A stretch of DNA of 64,000 nt, taken from the NCBI RefSeq assembly GCF_020819555.1, contig NZ_JAJHJB010000009.1, positions 1 to 64,000 of the forward strand, given 5' to 3'. Below the pieces are notes generated by a model. The model did not search any database and was not told where the DNA came from. It was given only the letters and a program-made list of their open reading frames with translations. Below, piece by piece: positions 63,439 to 64,000 of this stretch; positions within the stretch are counted from its first letter, which is position 1; each line of letters opens with the position of its first letter. The translations under genes were made by a program, and so were the position numbers. This stretch comes from Pelosinus baikalensis (lineage in GTDB: Bacteria; Bacillota; Negativicutes; DSM-13327).

Positions 63439-64000
63439 TTAATTCTTTTTCATGGCACAAATGGCAGATACAACGGCATCACCAACTTCATTCGTCTTAG
63501 CTTTTCCGTCCAAATCCGGCGTCAAGCATTCATTCTTAACTAATACTTGTTCAATCGCTGTTAAAACGATTTTTCCCCATTCTTCCTGTCCAAAAAAGTC
63601 AAGCATTTGACTAACTGACCAAATGGAAGCTATAGGATTGGCAATGGCTTTTCCAGCAATATCAGGCGCAGAGCCATGAATGGGTTCAAACATAGAAGGA
63701 TATTTACGTTCTGGGTTCAAATTTGCACCGGCTGCCAGACCCATACCACCAGTAATGGCGGCTCCTAAATCGGTAAGTATATCGCCAAAAAGATTAGAGG
63801 TCACGACAATCTGAAAGCGCCCAGGATCTTTTACAAAAAACATGCTGGCTGCATCAACCAGATAGGAATAGGTTTTTACATCCGGATATTCTTTGCTAAC
63901 TTCTACAAATACCTGATCCCAAAAGACCATGGAATAATTTAAAGCATTGGCTTTACTAATGCTCGTGAGTGTTTTTCCTGTTTTCCGGGCTAACTCATAA
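63439..64000 (-). CDS. Tartrate/isopropylmalate-type dehydrogenase, 5' end outside window
   Basis: About 187 residues of the 3' part of an isocitrate/isopropylmalate dehydrogenase-fold enzyme. Visible are KTLTSISKANALNYSMVFWD, VTSNLFGDILTDLGAAITGG (metal and substrate Asp) and FEPIHGSAPDIAGKAIANPIA (NAD loop). The SMVFWD segment and the NLNPERKYPSMFEP stretch resemble tartrate dehydrogenase/D-malate dehydrogenase more than LeuB. The open frame continues to the window edge, so the start is not here. Confidence 0.85.
   Translation of the reverse strand, partial: YELARKTGKTLTSISKANALNYSMVFWDQVFVEVSKEYPDVKTYSYLVDAASMFFVKDPGRFQIVVTSNLFGDILTDLGAAITGGMGLAAGANLNPERKYPSMFEPIHGSAPDIAGKAIANPIASIWSVSQMLDFFGQEEWGKIVLTAIEQVLVKNECLTPDLDGKAKTNEVGDAVVSAICAMKKN

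Overview
The window reads as a chromosomal segment of a diderm, low-GC Firmicute, most likely class Negativicutes (a Sporomusaceae-like genome such as Pelosinus or Sporomusa; the genus is inference). The evidence is a porin joining an N-terminal S-layer-homology domain to an outer-membrane barrel, a heptosyltransferase-type glycosyltransferase of LPS assembly, a T-box leader on a tyrosyl-tRNA synthetase gene, and Gram-positive-type ribosome binding sites.

Positions 1-20,000 are a patchwork of small detoxification-type genes (iron-sulfur flavoprotein, two nitroreductases, cupin, tautomerase, carboxymuconolactone-decarboxylase-like protein, B3/B4 protein) and an unusually dense set of broken genes: a DMT transporter, tyrS, a 4Fe-4S oxidoreductase, an AraC regulator, a GNAT enzyme, and fragments of flavin reductase, VOC protein, YjdF, a YyaL/SSP411-type thioredoxin-domain protein, and Xre, Crp and LysR regulators. 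The gaps carry several families of dispersed hairpin repeats. Around 5.5-5.8 kb there is a pair of overlapping, oppositely oriented promoter-to-terminator units with no credible protein, a candidate sense/antisense RNA locus.

Positions 20,000-44,600 hold complete accessory genes: a MarR plus a short UvrA-like ABC ATPase, ChrA chromate transporter, an OPT-family transporter, a tandem dynamin-like GTPase (DynA type) overlapping an alpha/beta hydrolase, a MarR plus threonine aldolase, a MarR plus arsenite methyltransferase fused to an acetyltransferase, a TetR and MFS exporter pair sharing a long inverted-repeat operator, an isochorismatase-fold protein with Ser in place of the catalytic Cys, and a MocR-type regulator divergent from a GNAT enzyme.

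Positions 44,669-55,867 form a coherent alpha-glucan utilisation locus, all on the minus strand: RpiR-type regulator, one-chain PTS permease (IIC-IIB-IIA), GH13 alpha-glucosidase, HAD phosphatase, SLH-domain porin, secreted neopullulanase-type amylase and GH4 6-phospho-alpha-glucosidase. I infer a route from extracellular or periplasmic glucan cleavage through outer-membrane passage and PTS uptake to intracellular hydrolysis of phospho-maltosides. By eye its base composition and codon use are richer in G and C than the flanks.

Positions 56,000-64,000 return to mixed housekeeping and accessory genes: an amidohydrolase with a LysR/DJ-1 divergent pair, NIPSNAP, Lrp and LysE exporter, GT9 glycosyltransferase, a GYF_2-AIM24 protein with an octanucleotide tandem repeat in its leader, and the 3' part of a tartrate/isopropylmalate-type dehydrogenase running off the right edge. 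No rRNA, tRNA, CRISPR array or intact insertion sequence was seen.
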